Numbered from the stretch's first letter, positions 8,807-17,552 are shown. The stretch: 64,000 nucleotides of DNA from Flavobacteriales bacterium (GCA_947470515.1 CANITF010000010.1:22634-86633), one strand, 5' to 3'. The notes: generated by a model not told the origin, from the letters alone. Program-made: numbers and translations.

Positions 8807-8977
8807 TGAAAAGTGATTAAGTTTAAAGTTGAATAGTTCAAAGAAACGAATTGTTTGAAATATTCTGCGATTTTCAAAATAGAATTGACGTTTTTTAACA
8901 TACCCTTTATCCAAACTAATTTATTTAATTTTGAAAATCACTCTCTTTTTAGTGTTCTTTAATTAAATTATTCAATT

Positions 8978-9553
8978 GTGAAAATAGCACTCTTATTTAC
9001 GAGCATAATTTCTGTTTTAAACGTTTTCTCTCAATCTTTAAGAGATGAATATTATAATCGAGCATTAGAGTTTGCATACAGCAATAATTATGATTCTGCT
9101 ATTCACTATTTTTCATTAGTTGTAGCAATAAATCCTAAAGATTCGATTACCTATTTTGATCGAGGAATGATGAAGGCATATTCTAAAGATTTTAATGGGG
9201 CAATTGATGATTATTCTTTTCAATTAAAAATAGATCCCAAATTCGTTGATGCCTATTTTTTAAGAGCAATTATGAAAGATTCAATTGGAAATCGCAGAAG
9301 TGCTATTAAAGATTACACTAAAACTATTCATCTAGAGGAGAGCAATGCAGATGCGCATTTTTTGAGAGGAATAGATAATATAAGTATCAAAAAGTATAAA
9401 AGTGCATTGAAAGATTATAACCAAGCAATTCTGTTGAATTCTAGCAATGCAGAATACTATTTAAGACGGTCGGAATTAGAAGTTGTTCTAAATCAAAATA
9501 TTAATGCGGAAAAGGATAAAAAAAAGTACCTTGAATTGAAGTCACATGAGTGA
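8978..9553 (+). CDS. Secreted TPR-repeat protein
   Basis: A 191-residue protein starting at GTG, with a signal peptide of about 18 residues ending near FSQS. Four tetratricopeptide repeats follow, each with the A-A/Y-D pattern (for example AIHYFSLVVAINPKDSITYF and ALKDYNQAILLNSSNAEYYL). TPR solenoids mediate protein contacts, so it is probably a periplasmic scaffold or adaptor. A weak inverted repeat (AAGAATC/GATTCTT, 9570-9599) lies after the stop. Partner unknown. Confidence 0.75.
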   Translation: MKIALLFTSIISVLNVFSQSLRDEYYNRALEFAYSNNYDSAIHYFSLVVAINPKDSITYFDRGMMKAYSKDFNGAIDDYSFQLKIDPKFVDAYFLRAIMKDSIGNRRSAIKDYTKTIHLEESNADAHFLRGIDNISIKKYKSALKDYNQAILLNSSNAEYYLRRSELEVVLNQNINAEKDKKKYLELKSHE

Positions 9554-9639
9554 GAACCATAAAGTAATAAAGAATCATTCTAATTAAAAATCGATTCTTA
9601 TCTTATTTATCCTAATTATCTTTACAAAATAAATCTCTA

Positions 9640-10434
9640 ATGATTATGAAAATTTCAAGTACTATATTTACTCTCTTACTTTCTTTTGTGACTTTTACTC
9701 AAACAACAGGAACTCTAACGTTTAAATATACTCCGACTTCACATTCAGGTTATTCTGGCACAAAAAATGTCTTAGCCATTTGGATCCAAAATAGTGCAGG
9801 TGCTTTCGTAAAAACAAGAAGTCGAAATGCAGGTGGCGGAACAGCTGACCATTTGCCAACTTGGGCTGTTAATTCTGGAGGACTCTCTACGAATTGTTTG
9901 AGTTCTTCTTGCAATATGATAGGAGCAACTTCAGGAGCAACATTAAGCAGTTTTACAGCAAAAAACATAACTTGGGATGGGACAGATGTAACTGGTGCGG
10001 TTGTAGCTGATGGAACATATAAGATTACTGTTCAATCAACTTGGAATCATGGAGGAACAGGCACAACTACACGTTCTTTTACTTTTGTGAAAGGTCCAAA
10101 TTCTGATGTTCAAGCTCCAGCAAATGATGGGAATTTCACCAATATCACATTATATTGGAACCCTGCTTCTGCAACTGGTGTTGAAGAAAATGAATTAGCA
10201 ACAGCAATTATTTACCCTAATCCAACAACAGATGGTTTGTTCAATGTTGACTATGTGAATGCAAACTCAATAAAGGTTGTTAACCTTGTTGGAATGACGA
10301 TTTTGGAAGATAAATTAGATGCTCAAAGTGGAACAAAAAATATTGACTTGAGTGGTTTTACGAATGGAATCTATATAGTTTCTCTAAGTAACGGCTTGAA
10401 AACTTCAGAATATAAAATTGTCTTAGATAAATAA
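9640..10434 (+). CDS. DUF2271 protein with type IX secretion sorting domain
   Basis: A 264-residue exported protein. The signal peptide is about 1-21; the second ATG at 9646 is an equally good start. A DUF2271 domain at about 22-170 shows KNVLAIWIQNSAGAFVKT, the NITWDGTDVTG block and the DGTYKITVQSTW block. A C-terminal Por sorting domain at about 190-264 begins IIYPNPTTDGLFNV and ends in an NGLKTSEYKIVLDK-type strand. Such tails direct export through the type IX system. DUF2271 genes often neighbour apbE, and here apbE lies convergently 46 bases away, sharing a terminator. The molecular role is unknown; a link to flavinylated redox proteins is inferred from that association. Confidence 0.8.
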   Translation: MIMKISSTIFTLLLSFVTFTQTTGTLTFKYTPTSHSGYSGTKNVLAIWIQNSAGAFVKTRSRNAGGGTADHLPTWAVNSGGLSTNCLSSSCNMIGATSGATLSSFTAKNITWDGTDVTGAVVADGTYKITVQSTWNHGGTGTTTRSFTFVKGPNSDVQAPANDGNFTNITLYWNPASATGVEENELATAIIYPNPTTDGLFNVDYVNANSIKVVNLVGMTILEDKLDAQSGTKNIDLSGFTNGIYIVSLSNGLKTSEYKIVLDK

Positions 10435-10455
10435 GATTTCTATTTTCAATTTATT

Positions 10456-10480
10456 AAAGGCAACTTTCGAGTTGCCTTTT
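10456..10480. terminator. Bidirectional intrinsic terminator
   Basis: A 10-bp perfect stem, AAAGGCAACT / AGTTGCCTTT, closed by a TTCG loop, with flanking A-run and T-run so it can end transcription from both sides. It lies exactly between the convergent DUF2271 and apbE genes. Confidence 0.9.
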
Positions 10481-11488
10481 TTATGGCTCTATAGCTACAA
10501 ATAGACGTTTGATTCCTGCCGTTTGATAGGTTTGATAATTCCCTTTGTCGTCTGAATAAATTAAATACACTTCTAATTCTTTGTGTTTCTCTAGGAATAT
10601 TTTCGCTTTTTCCAATCCCATTACCAATATCCCTGTGGCATTAGCATCTGATGAAATACATTCTTCCGAAAATACAGTAGCACTTAATAAATTGTTTTTT
10701 GCTGGGTAGCCAGTTTTAGGATCTAAATGATGCGCGTATTTAATTCCATCTTCAAGAATGAAGCGGCGATAATTTCCAGATGTTGCAACTGCCAAGTCTT
10801 CAAGTCGTGCATATACTTGAATTGGATTTTGACCTTCCTTATTATCAACTGGTTTTTCAATTCCAACAAGCCAATTTTCATTGTTAGGAAGTCTTCCTTT
10901 GGCATAAACTTCCCCGCCGATTTCAACAATAAATGAAGTAATATTTTTTAAAAGTAGAAAATCTGAAACAACATCAACCGAGTAACCTTGAGCAAAAGCA
11001 TTAAAGTCTAATGCTACTCTCGGATCTTTTTTAGTGATATAATTTCCTTTTAAACTGATTTTATTGAATCCAACAAATTTCAAAATACTGTCGATTTTTG
11101 CTTTTTCAATTGTTTGTTTTTTACCTGGCCCAAACCCCCAAGCATTTACTAGTGGATAAACTGTTGGATCAAATGCACCTTTTGTGTTTTTCCAAATTTC
11201 TTTTGCTTTGAGGAAACAAGCTCTGAAATAGTCATCCACAACTACCATAGGTTCATTTCTGTTAATTCTAGAAATGATTGAGTTGGAATCATAGGTAGAA
11301 ACGGATTTGTCAAAATCTTGAAGAAGCTTAATTATTTCTGGCTGAAAATCCCTGTTCTGAGTATCGTAATAGGTAATATGATAGGTTGTTCCTTGCGCTT
11401 CACCTTCAATATAAACAGGTTCTAATTCAATATTTTGAGCGTAAATTGAGAAAGAAAAAAAAAGAAATCCAGCTAAAAGTAATTTCAT
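10481..11488 (-). CDS. apbE: FAD:protein FMN transferase (ApbE)
   Basis: A 335-residue exported enzyme with a signal peptide (about 1-17, ending YAQ) and no lipobox. ApbE transfers FMN from FAD onto Thr/Ser of target proteins such as NqrB/C or RnfG/D in the periplasm. Visible family blocks are GEAQGTTYHITYYD near residue 30, the FDPTVYPLVNAWGFG block, ALDFNAFAQGYSVD, IVEIGGEVYAKG, HHLDPKTGYPAKN, and the late metal/FAD segment SSDANATGILVMG. Length is normal. The convergent neighbour is a DUF2271 protein, a common genomic companion. No Nqr or Rnf genes are in the window, so the substrate is elsewhere or is another flavoprotein. Confidence 0.92.
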   Translation of the reverse strand: MKLLLAGFLFFSFSIYAQNIELEPVYIEGEAQGTTYHITYYDTQNRDFQPEIIKLLQDFDKSVSTYDSNSIISRINRNEPMVVVDDYFRACFLKAKEIWKNTKGAFDPTVYPLVNAWGFGPGKKQTIEKAKIDSILKFVGFNKISLKGNYITKKDPRVALDFNAFAQGYSVDVVSDFLLLKNITSFIVEIGGEVYAKGRLPNNENWLVGIEKPVDNKEGQNPIQVYARLEDLAVATSGNYRRFILEDGIKYAHHLDPKTGYPAKNNLLSATVFSEECISSDANATGILVMGLEKAKIFLEKHKELEVYLIYSDDKGNYQTYQTAGIKRLFVAIEP

Positions 11489-11688
11489 GCAAATTCAATA
11501 AATTGATAAATAAAAAGGAAATTCTAAAAAAAACAATCTTTATCAATGTTGTTTTGTAGAATAAATGTACTCAGATTCTTTTAAAGAATGAATAGAAAAA
11601 GTAATCAACATGTTGGTAAATTAGAAGTATTAAAGTTTCATTATCTTCTATCAAATTATATCTTCGTCACATTCTAATATTCAAAACA

Positions 11689-11979
11689 TTGACAACTACC
11701 CAACAGCAAAAAATTAAAAAATTAGTCAGTAAATACAACGATATATTACTGAATTCTATGCGTTTAGCAGTTGCAGAAGATTTTATTAATCTCATGTTAT
11801 TAAATAGGGAAGACTCAGAATTTGAACTTAAGAATTTAATGGAGGATAAAAATGATTTTTACAATGCGATTTTGAAAGAATTCATGAAACAGAATAGTTC
11901 TTCTGTTTTGGAGGATTTAAAAAAGATGGAAGATCCTACTTTTGGGATTAAAATATTAAAAAAAAGACCGCTGCGCTGA
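11689..11979 (+). CDS. Small hypothetical protein
   Basis: A 96-residue helical, charged protein from a TTG start (TTGACAACTACC); no ATG is available before residue 20. A TATCTTCG promoter-like box is about 30 bases upstream. No membrane segment or signal peptide. It ends in a Lys/Arg-rich tail. Not recognised; it may be a small accessory or regulatory protein. Confidence 0.45.
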   Translation: MTTTQQQKIKKLVSKYNDILLNSMRLAVAEDFINLMLLNREDSEFELKNLMEDKNDFYNAILKEFMKQNSSSVLEDLKKMEDPTFGIKILKKRPLR

Positions 11980-12295
11980 TAGAGCATAGAACCTAGAGCA
12001 TAGATTTGATTTTTTGAATTAAATTAATTTACAGTTTTGAATAAAATGGAACCAATTTGGACAGGGATAATTTTTGTTATGATACTGTTTCACCTTCTGT
12101 TTTACTAGCCGCTAGAGACTATTATGATAGTAAAGATATAGAAGATCCAAATTGTCAAGGGCATATTATTGAATATGGTGAGTATGATTTGGTAGCTGAA
12201 AAGTATTCCTTTATTGCCTTTGAGTAGATGGGAATTGAATTTATAATCGTTATTTTTGATTGTTCAATTCATACAGAAAAAGATAAAATAACCGA
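11980..12295. other. Short region with possible micro-ORFs
   Basis: There is no long gene in these 316 bases. Three small frames run in the same direction: ATG 12046 encoding about 20 hydrophobic residues, the 56-residue frame listed separately (12057-12227), and ATG 12228 encoding 23 residues whose stop overlaps the next gene's ATG as ATGA at 12296-12299. They look like either overlapping small proteins or the remains of a frame-broken gene. Confidence 0.3.
12057..12227 (+). CDS. Possible small ORF (56 aa) or gene remnant
   Basis: A frame starting at TTG gives a 56-residue acidic, aromatic protein containing DRDNFCYDTVSPSVLLAARD and ending SFIAFE. The residue composition looks protein-like, but there is no ATG and a different frame overlaps it at the 5' end. 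It could be a real short protein or part of a degraded gene. Unrecognised. Confidence 0.22.
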   Translation: MDRDNFCYDTVSPSVLLAARDYYDSKDIEDPNCQGHIIEYGEYDLVAEKYSFIAFE

Positions 12296-12826
12296 ATGAA
12301 ATTTCGATATAAAATAGAAGCAGAAGATTTTTTAGAATTTCAATTATATACTGCTTCGAAAGACCCAATTGTGCAAAAACGAAAATTACGAAGTTGGATT
12401 TTATTGCCTATTGCATTTTCAATTATGGCAGTGTTCTCATATATGAGCGAAACTTATTATTTAGCTGTGTACTTCGCAATTTTAGCGATTGTAATAGTTT
12501 TATTCTACCCAAAATATTTTTCTTGGAGGTATAAAAAACAATACGCAAGTTTCATTGGTCGCAATTATGCCAAACGTTTTGGTCAACCAGCTGAATTAGA
12601 AATAACAAAAGATTTTATTTTGTCCAAAGACAAAGTGGCTGAAGGTAAAGTCAAATTGTCTGAAATTGAATATGTAAGTGAAACGCTGAATCATTTTTAT
12701 ATTAAAATTTCTTCAGGAATGTCTTTCATTATTCCAAAAAAAGAAGTTGATGTTTCAATTGATTTAAAAGCGGAATTTGCACGAATAGGATTGGTTGTGA
12801 AGGATGAATTAAATTGGAAGTGGTAA
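12296..12826 (+). CDS. YcxB-like family membrane protein
   Basis: A 176-residue protein with a short cytoplasmic N-terminus containing EAEDFLEFQLYTASK, two membrane helices (about 32-49 and 53-70), and a C-terminal soluble domain. That domain carries the pattern LEITKDFILSKDKVAEGKV and FYIKISSGMSFIIPKKEVD. This layout is that of the YcxB-like family, whose C-terminal part resembles a PH fold. Function is unknown in all members I know. Its ATG overlaps the stop of a 23-codon frame. Downstream is a repeat-containing spacer. Confidence 0.7.
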   Translation: MKFRYKIEAEDFLEFQLYTASKDPIVQKRKLRSWILLPIAFSIMAVFSYMSETYYLAVYFAILAIVIVLFYPKYFSWRYKKQYASFIGRNYAKRFGQPAELEITKDFILSKDKVAEGKVKLSEIEYVSETLNHFYIKISSGMSFIIPKKEVDVSIDLKAEFARIGLVVKDELNWKW

Positions 12827-12830
12827 ATCT

Positions 12831-12964
12831 ATGAATTATGATTGCCATAAGCTGTACCGATCGAATGGGGAGGTAATTATGAATTATGAATTATGAATTA
12901 TGAATTATGACTGCCGCAGGCGGCACCGACCGAATGGGGAGGTAATTATGAATTATGAATTATC
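12831..12964. repeat. Two-copy 69-bp direct repeat with 7-mer arrays and a GC hairpin
   Basis: Copy 1 begins at 12831 and copy 2 at 12900. Both contain ATGAATTATGA, then a TGCC..GC..ACCGA segment, then CGAATGGGGAGGTAATTATG, and both run into tandem ATTATGA-type 7-mers. In copy 2 the middle is a perfect small hairpin, GCCGCAGGCGGC; in copy 1 it has decayed to GCCATAAGCTGT. It lies in the spacer between a membrane-protein gene and hutG. This looks like a dispersed intergenic element. Confidence 0.8.
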
Positions 12965-13035
12965 ATTTTACCTATGTGACCTATGTTCCTATGTGTTTCA
13001 AAATGATTTATAACTTACAATACAAATATTGACTT

Positions 13036-13854
13036 ATGAATTCTCCTTTCATTATCATAGAACCAAAAGTAAAAAAGGTTCCAATAATAATAAGCGTTCC
13101 GCATTGTGGGACACAATTTCCTGAAGAATTAAAAGGAAGTTACATTGAATCAATGGCCCAACACCCAGACGATACAGATTGGTTTGTACATAATTTATAC
13201 GATTTTGCTTCAGAATACGGAATAACGCTTATTCATGCGAGATACAGTCGTTGGGTAATTGATTTGAACCGTGATCCTGAAAGTAAACCGTTGTACAACG
13301 ATGGTAGAATCATAACCGGATTAACTCCTTCAACTGATTTTTTTGGAAATGATATTTATGTATCGGAAGATAAAATTCCTGATCAAAATGAAGTGAATCG
13401 CCGTCTTGAAACGTATTATTGGCCTTATTACAAGAAGGTAGAAGAGTTATTAGCAGAGAGAAAAGCGGAATTTGGAAAAGTACTTTTGTGGGATGCACAT
13501 TCTATCCGAGAAAACGTTCCAACAATTCAAAAAGAGGCTTTCCCAGATATGATATTGGGCGACAATGATGAGAAAACAGCTGATCCAAAAATAATTGAAA
13601 CCGCTTTATCAAGTTTGAGAAAAGGCGAATACGAAATTAGTCATAACACACCTTTCAAAGGGGGACATATTACGCGGTATTTAGGCAAACCTGAAAATAA
13701 CGTCCATGCGCTTCAATTAGAAATGAACAAGATTTTATACATGAACGACAAAGAGATAGAATTGTCTTTTGATCGCATGTTGCATGTTCGAGCAATATTA
13801 AAACCTACATTTGAGGCGCTGATTAAGGTTTTGTCAGAATTGAAGAACAAGTAG
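13036..13854 (+). CDS. hutG: N-formylglutamate amidohydrolase
   Basis: A 272-residue cytoplasmic hydrolase of the N-formylglutamate amidohydrolase family. It converts N-formyl-L-glutamate to glutamate and formate, the last step of histidine breakdown in the five-step route. Visible blocks are SVPHCGTQFPEE at about 20-31, WVIDLNRDPESKPLY near 76, LLWDAHSI near 154 and HALQLEMNK near 225. The His and Asp residues in these blocks fit metal binding. Length is normal. It is followed 1 base later by hutF, whose product becomes its substrate, so the two are clearly one operon. Confidence 0.92.
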   Translation: MNSPFIIIEPKVKKVPIIISVPHCGTQFPEELKGSYIESMAQHPDDTDWFVHNLYDFASEYGITLIHARYSRWVIDLNRDPESKPLYNDGRIITGLTPSTDFFGNDIYVSEDKIPDQNEVNRRLETYYWPYYKKVEELLAERKAEFGKVLLWDAHSIRENVPTIQKEAFPDMILGDNDEKTADPKIIETALSSLRKGEYEISHNTPFKGGHITRYLGKPENNVHALQLEMNKILYMNDKEIELSFDRMLHVRAILKPTFEALIKVLSELKNK

Positions 13855-13855
13855 A

Positions 13856-15232
13856 ATGAAAAAATACGGTTTTAAATCTCTTTTACAGCGAAATGGCTGG
13901 CTTGAAAATGCAATTGTAAGTGTTAATGCGAATGGAATAATTACAGCTATTTCAAATGATTCTGTTGAGATTTCTGCAACAGAATTTAATGGCTATGCAC
14001 TTCCTGGGTTTCAAAATGCACATTCACATGCTTTTCAATATGCGATGGCTGGTTTGGCTGAAGTGCATCAAGTTTCAGCTGCATCTGATGATTTTTGGTC
14101 TTGGAGGGAAGCAATGTATAAACTGGCGTTAAGTGTAAATCCTGACCAAATGGAAGCGATTGCAACAATGCTTTACAGCGAAATGGTGAGACATGGTTAT
14201 ACAAATGTGGCAGAGTTTCATTATGTTCACCACGATCAAAATGGTCAACCTTTTGCCAATCTAGCTGAAATGGGTTCACGGATTATTTCGGCAGCTAAAA
14301 CAGCTGGAATTAACATAACACTTGTTCCAATTTTTTATCAAAAAGGTGGATTTGGACAAGCGCCAAACGATCGTCAAAAACGGTTTATTTCACCTGACAT
14401 TGACAGTTACTTGCGTTTGTTGGAAAGTAGTAAAGAAGCATGTAACTATTATGAAGGTGCAAACATTGGAATTGGAATTCATTCGCTGAGAGGCGTTGAA
14501 CCAAATGATGTGGCTGAAATTGCGAAATCGGGTCCACAAAATATTCCTTTTCATATTCATGTTTCGGAGCAATTAAAAGAAATTGAAGATTCAATACGTT
14601 ATTTGGGAAAAAGACCGGTTGAATGGATGTTAGAGAACATTGAAATGAATGACCGTTTTCATTTGGTTCATGCAACACATTTAACAGAATCAGAAACAGT
14701 AGGTATAGCAAAAAGCAAGGCCAATGTGGTTTTATGTCCCAGTACGGAAGGAAATTTGGGCGATGGATTGTTTCCATTAGAAAAATTTCAAAAGGAGGGA
14801 GGTTCTTGGAGTATTGGTACCGATAGTCATATAGGCATCAATCCTTTAGAAGAACTTCGTGTTTTAGATTATGGTCAACGGTTAATAACACACAAGAGAA
14901 ATACATTTACTTCTGAGAACCAAGGAGATTCAGGAAGTTTTGCTATTGAAATGGCAATACTAGCTGGAAGAAAAGCGATGAATAATTATGCGTCTGCATA
15001 TTTTGAAGTCGGACAAGCTTTTAATGCTTCAATAATTTCAGATCATTCACCTTTGTTAAGTCTGTCGTCTTCTGAAAATTTACTTTCGAGTATTTTATAT
15101 ACTGCAGATTCATCGAATCAATTAACAACTATTGTAAATGGTGTTGTTCAAATTGAAAACGGTCAACATATTAAAGGCGAACAAATCAAAGAAAACTTCA
15201 TTCACGCGATGAAACAATTGAAAAACCGTTAA
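13856..15232 (+). CDS. hutF: Formimidoylglutamate deiminase
   Basis: A 458-residue amidohydrolase-superfamily enzyme. It deaminates N-formimino-L-glutamate to N-formyl-L-glutamate, feeding HutG. Metal ligands are visible: HSH at 56-58 in PGFQNAHSHAF, the HIHVSEQ block, HATHLTESE, and the aspartate in GTDSHIGINPLEELR. Length fits HutF (about 450-460). It sits between hutG (1-base gap) and hutD (4-base gap). The upstream enzymes hutH, hutU and hutI are not in the window. Confidence 0.92.
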   Translation: MKKYGFKSLLQRNGWLENAIVSVNANGIITAISNDSVEISATEFNGYALPGFQNAHSHAFQYAMAGLAEVHQVSAASDDFWSWREAMYKLALSVNPDQMEAIATMLYSEMVRHGYTNVAEFHYVHHDQNGQPFANLAEMGSRIISAAKTAGINITLVPIFYQKGGFGQAPNDRQKRFISPDIDSYLRLLESSKEACNYYEGANIGIGIHSLRGVEPNDVAEIAKSGPQNIPFHIHVSEQLKEIEDSIRYLGKRPVEWMLENIEMNDRFHLVHATHLTESETVGIAKSKANVVLCPSTEGNLGDGLFPLEKFQKEGGSWSIGTDSHIGINPLEELRVLDYGQRLITHKRNTFTSENQGDSGSFAIEMAILAGRKAMNNYASAYFEVGQAFNASIISDHSPLLSLSSSENLLSSILYTADSSNQLTTIVNGVVQIENGQHIKGEQIKENFIHAMKQLKNR

Positions 15233-15236
15233 TGAT

Positions 15237-15797
15237 ATGAAAATTCAACATTTCAAAGCAGATCAAACAAAAACTATAACTTGGGCAAGTGGTACAAGCA
15301 CCGAATTGTTTATTTATCCATCGACTGGAGATTTTCAAAAACGTGATTTTCTCTTTAGATTAAGCACTGCAACTGTTGAAGCAGAAGAATCGGTTTTTAG
15401 TGATTTTTCTGGAATTACGCGAACGTTAATGCTATTGAAAGGGAATCTTACGTTGATACATGAAGGACGATATACGAAGGAACTGGAGCCTTTTGATCAA
15501 GATACGTTTGACGGAGGATGGGATACAAAGAGTAAAGGCAAGGTGAAGGATTTTAATTTAATGTGCAAAGAAGGAGCAACAGGATCCTTGGTACATTTTA
15601 ATCTGCAAAACAATAATGAAAAAACCGTGCAATTAATGGGAAATAAAAATTACATTTATTGCGAAAATGGTTCTTTTAAAATTGGAAATGATCTTGTTTC
15701 TTCAGGTGAATTAGTGGCTTTGGAAAATGAAAAAGTGATTACTCTTTTTAGTGAAGAAAACTCTGATATCATTCATGTTTCGTTAATTTGTTCTTGA
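15237..15797 (+). CDS. hutD: HutD/Ves family protein
   Basis: A 186-residue cupin-type protein of the HutD family, found in histidine-utilisation operons. The segments FLFRLSTATVEAEESVFSDF, ITRTLMLLKGNLTL and FDGGWDTKSKGKVKDFNLM are typical. HutD is thought to bind a pathway metabolite such as formylglutamate and help set flux; the evidence for this is limited. It follows hutF by 4 bases, so it is the third gene of this operon. Confidence 0.88.
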   Translation: MKIQHFKADQTKTITWASGTSTELFIYPSTGDFQKRDFLFRLSTATVEAEESVFSDFSGITRTLMLLKGNLTLIHEGRYTKELEPFDQDTFDGGWDTKSKGKVKDFNLMCKEGATGSLVHFNLQNNNEKTVQLMGNKNYIYCENGSFKIGNDLVSSGELVALENEKVITLFSEENSDIIHVSLICS

Positions 15798-15798
15798 T

Positions 15799-16428
15799 TT
15801 GAAAACGCTTAAAATCTATTTCAGTATCTTATTTATATCCTACTCTTTTTTTAGCAAAGGACAGAATGCCGATATAAATATTTTAAAGAACATTAATGGA
15901 AGTTATACTACAAATGGAGGTAAAACGATGTTGGTAGTTACGAATAGTGTCGATTTTATCTCATTGGGATTGCCAGTTGGATTATTTATTACTGGTCAGG
16001 CTACAAAGAACAAGAAAGTTGTTTGGGATAGTTATGAGTTACTTTCAGCAACAGCCATAAATGGAGTTTTAACAACGTCTATGAAACTTGGATTCAAGCG
16101 CGAACGACCATTTGTGACATATCCGAATGATATAATAAAATACACAAAAGGGGGATCTTATTCTTTTCCCTCCGGCCATACTTCAATGGCTTTTTCAACA
16201 GCGATGTCGATGAGTTTGATGTACCCTAAATGGTACGTGATTGTGCCTTCTTTTGTATGGGCATCGAGTATTGGTTATTCCAGAATGTATTTAGGAGTTC
16301 ATTATCCATCGGATGTTTTTGCTGGAGCATTTTTAGGTTGTGCTTCAAGTGTTGGAACTCATTATTTATTTAAATATTTAAGAAAGAAATACATGAAACC
16401 AATGCAAACGAAATTATCTTTATTGTAA
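15799..16428 (+). CDS. PAP2-family membrane phosphatase
   Basis: A 209-residue protein from a TTG codon directly after hutD, with a signal peptide or first helix at about 1-21. The three-part PAP2 signature is complete: KLGFKRERP (KX6RP), SFPSGHTSMAF (PSGH) and SRMYLGVHYPSD (SRX5HX3D). Such enzymes remove phosphate from lipids such as undecaprenyl pyrophosphate, phosphatidate or phosphatidylglycerophosphate at the periplasmic face; the substrate is not readable from sequence. Transcriptional read-through from the hut genes is likely given the 1-base gap, without implying a shared pathway. Confidence 0.88.
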   Translation: MKTLKIYFSILFISYSFFSKGQNADINILKNINGSYTTNGGKTMLVVTNSVDFISLGLPVGLFITGQATKNKKVVWDSYELLSATAINGVLTTSMKLGFKRERPFVTYPNDIIKYTKGGSYSFPSGHTSMAFSTAMSMSLMYPKWYVIVPSFVWASSIGYSRMYLGVHYPSDVFAGAFLGCASSVGTHYLFKYLRKKYMKPMQTKLSLL

Positions 16429-16534
16429 GTCGTGGCACAATTCATTTATGTGTCTTTAAAATTTCAAATATTCGTTTCATACTTAATGCGTATCTTCGTG
16501 CTCATAAATTATAAGCCATTTAATATCCCCTCCA

Positions 16535-17101
16535 ATGAGTTTTAATAAAGAATTAATCGCAAGAAGTGCAGGTCAATGTGAAGTATGTGCATCAGCTGAT
16601 ACCCTAAGCGTATATATTGTTCCTCCAACAATGGGAGAAAAGTTAGACGATTGTGTTTATATCTGTAAAACGTGTAAAGACCAATTAGAAGGAAAAGCTG
16701 ATGTTGCACCAAATCATTGGAGATGTCTAAACGACAGTATGTGGAGTGAAGTTGATGGAGTGAAAGTCATTGCATACCGCATGTTGAATTCCTTGAAAGA
16801 TGAGGTTTGGCCAATGGATTTATTGGAAATGATTTATTTGGATGACGACACCTTAGAATTGGCAAAATCGACAATGGAAGATGAATTCACAATTAAACAT
16901 TTTGATTGTAATGGTACGCAATTGTTGCCGGGTGATACTGTAGTTTTAATCAAAGATTTAGAAGTCAAAGGGGCAAATTTCACAGCGAAAAGAGGAACTT
17001 CTGTACGAAATATTCGATTGGTAAAGGATAATTCAGAACATATTGAAGGAAAAGTGAATGGTCAAGGAATTGTCATTTTAACACAATTCGTCAAGAAATA
17101 A
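16535..17101 (+). CDS. PhnA family zinc-ribbon protein
   Basis: A 188-residue protein with an N-terminal zinc ribbon, CEVC at 15-18 and CKTC at 44-47, and a C-terminal PhnA domain (from about 115) with NGTQLLPGDTVVLIKDLEVK and TAKRGTSVRNIRLV. Despite the historic name (alkylphosphonate uptake operon protein), most PhnA-like proteins have no proven role in phosphonate use. No phosphonate genes are nearby. A TATCTTCG promoter-like box precedes the gene by about 40 bases, so it is probably monocistronic. Confidence 0.88.
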   Translation: MSFNKELIARSAGQCEVCASADTLSVYIVPPTMGEKLDDCVYICKTCKDQLEGKADVAPNHWRCLNDSMWSEVDGVKVIAYRMLNSLKDEVWPMDLLEMIYLDDDTLELAKSTMEDEFTIKHFDCNGTQLLPGDTVVLIKDLEVKGANFTAKRGTSVRNIRLVKDNSEHIEGKVNGQGIVILTQFVKK

Positions 17102-17162
17102 GTCTCTTTTTGAGTTCGAATATCAAGCTGTTTTATAACCTTGTTTATTTTTTTTGAAATTT

Positions 17163-17549
17163 ATGTCAGATCAAACACTCATAAAACCAAAAGACCCTAA
17201 GACAGCAATCAAGTCCAAGGTCAAATTTATAGTTGACGAGGAGAAGCAGGTTATCGTTCATTGTTCTATTCCATGCAGTCCTGGTGATGGAGTTCGAATT
17301 TGGCGAACAACCTATTTGATTACAGATGAAAAAATTAAAATCCCTTTAATCTATTGGGAAGGAATTACATTAGCGCCCAATTGGACACCATTATATCACA
17401 AAGGTTCATACCAATTCACGTTGATCTTTGGTGGATTACCGAAAAGTTGTAAATCGTTTTCTTTGGTCGAAGAAATTGCGCAAGCTGGAGGTTTTGTAGT
17501 AAGAGAAATCAAAAGGAATGGGACAGATGTTTACCGCGTTACCGTTTGA
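17163..17549 (+). CDS. Hypothetical protein
   Basis: A 128-residue soluble protein when started at ATG 17163; a TTG 9 bases upstream is a weaker start. The sequence has a beta-rich pattern with short strands such as VIVHCSIPCSPGDGVRIWRT and YQFTLIFGGLPKSCKSFSL. No signal peptide or known domain is recognised. It lies 61 bases after the PhnA gene on the same strand and runs convergently into a Nudix gene with a 3-base gap. Confidence 0.6.
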   Translation: MSDQTLIKPKDPKTAIKSKVKFIVDEEKQVIVHCSIPCSPGDGVRIWRTTYLITDEKIKIPLIYWEGITLAPNWTPLYHKGSYQFTLIFGGLPKSCKSFSLVEEIAQAGGFVVREIKRNGTDVYRVTV

Positions 17550-17552
17550 TTT

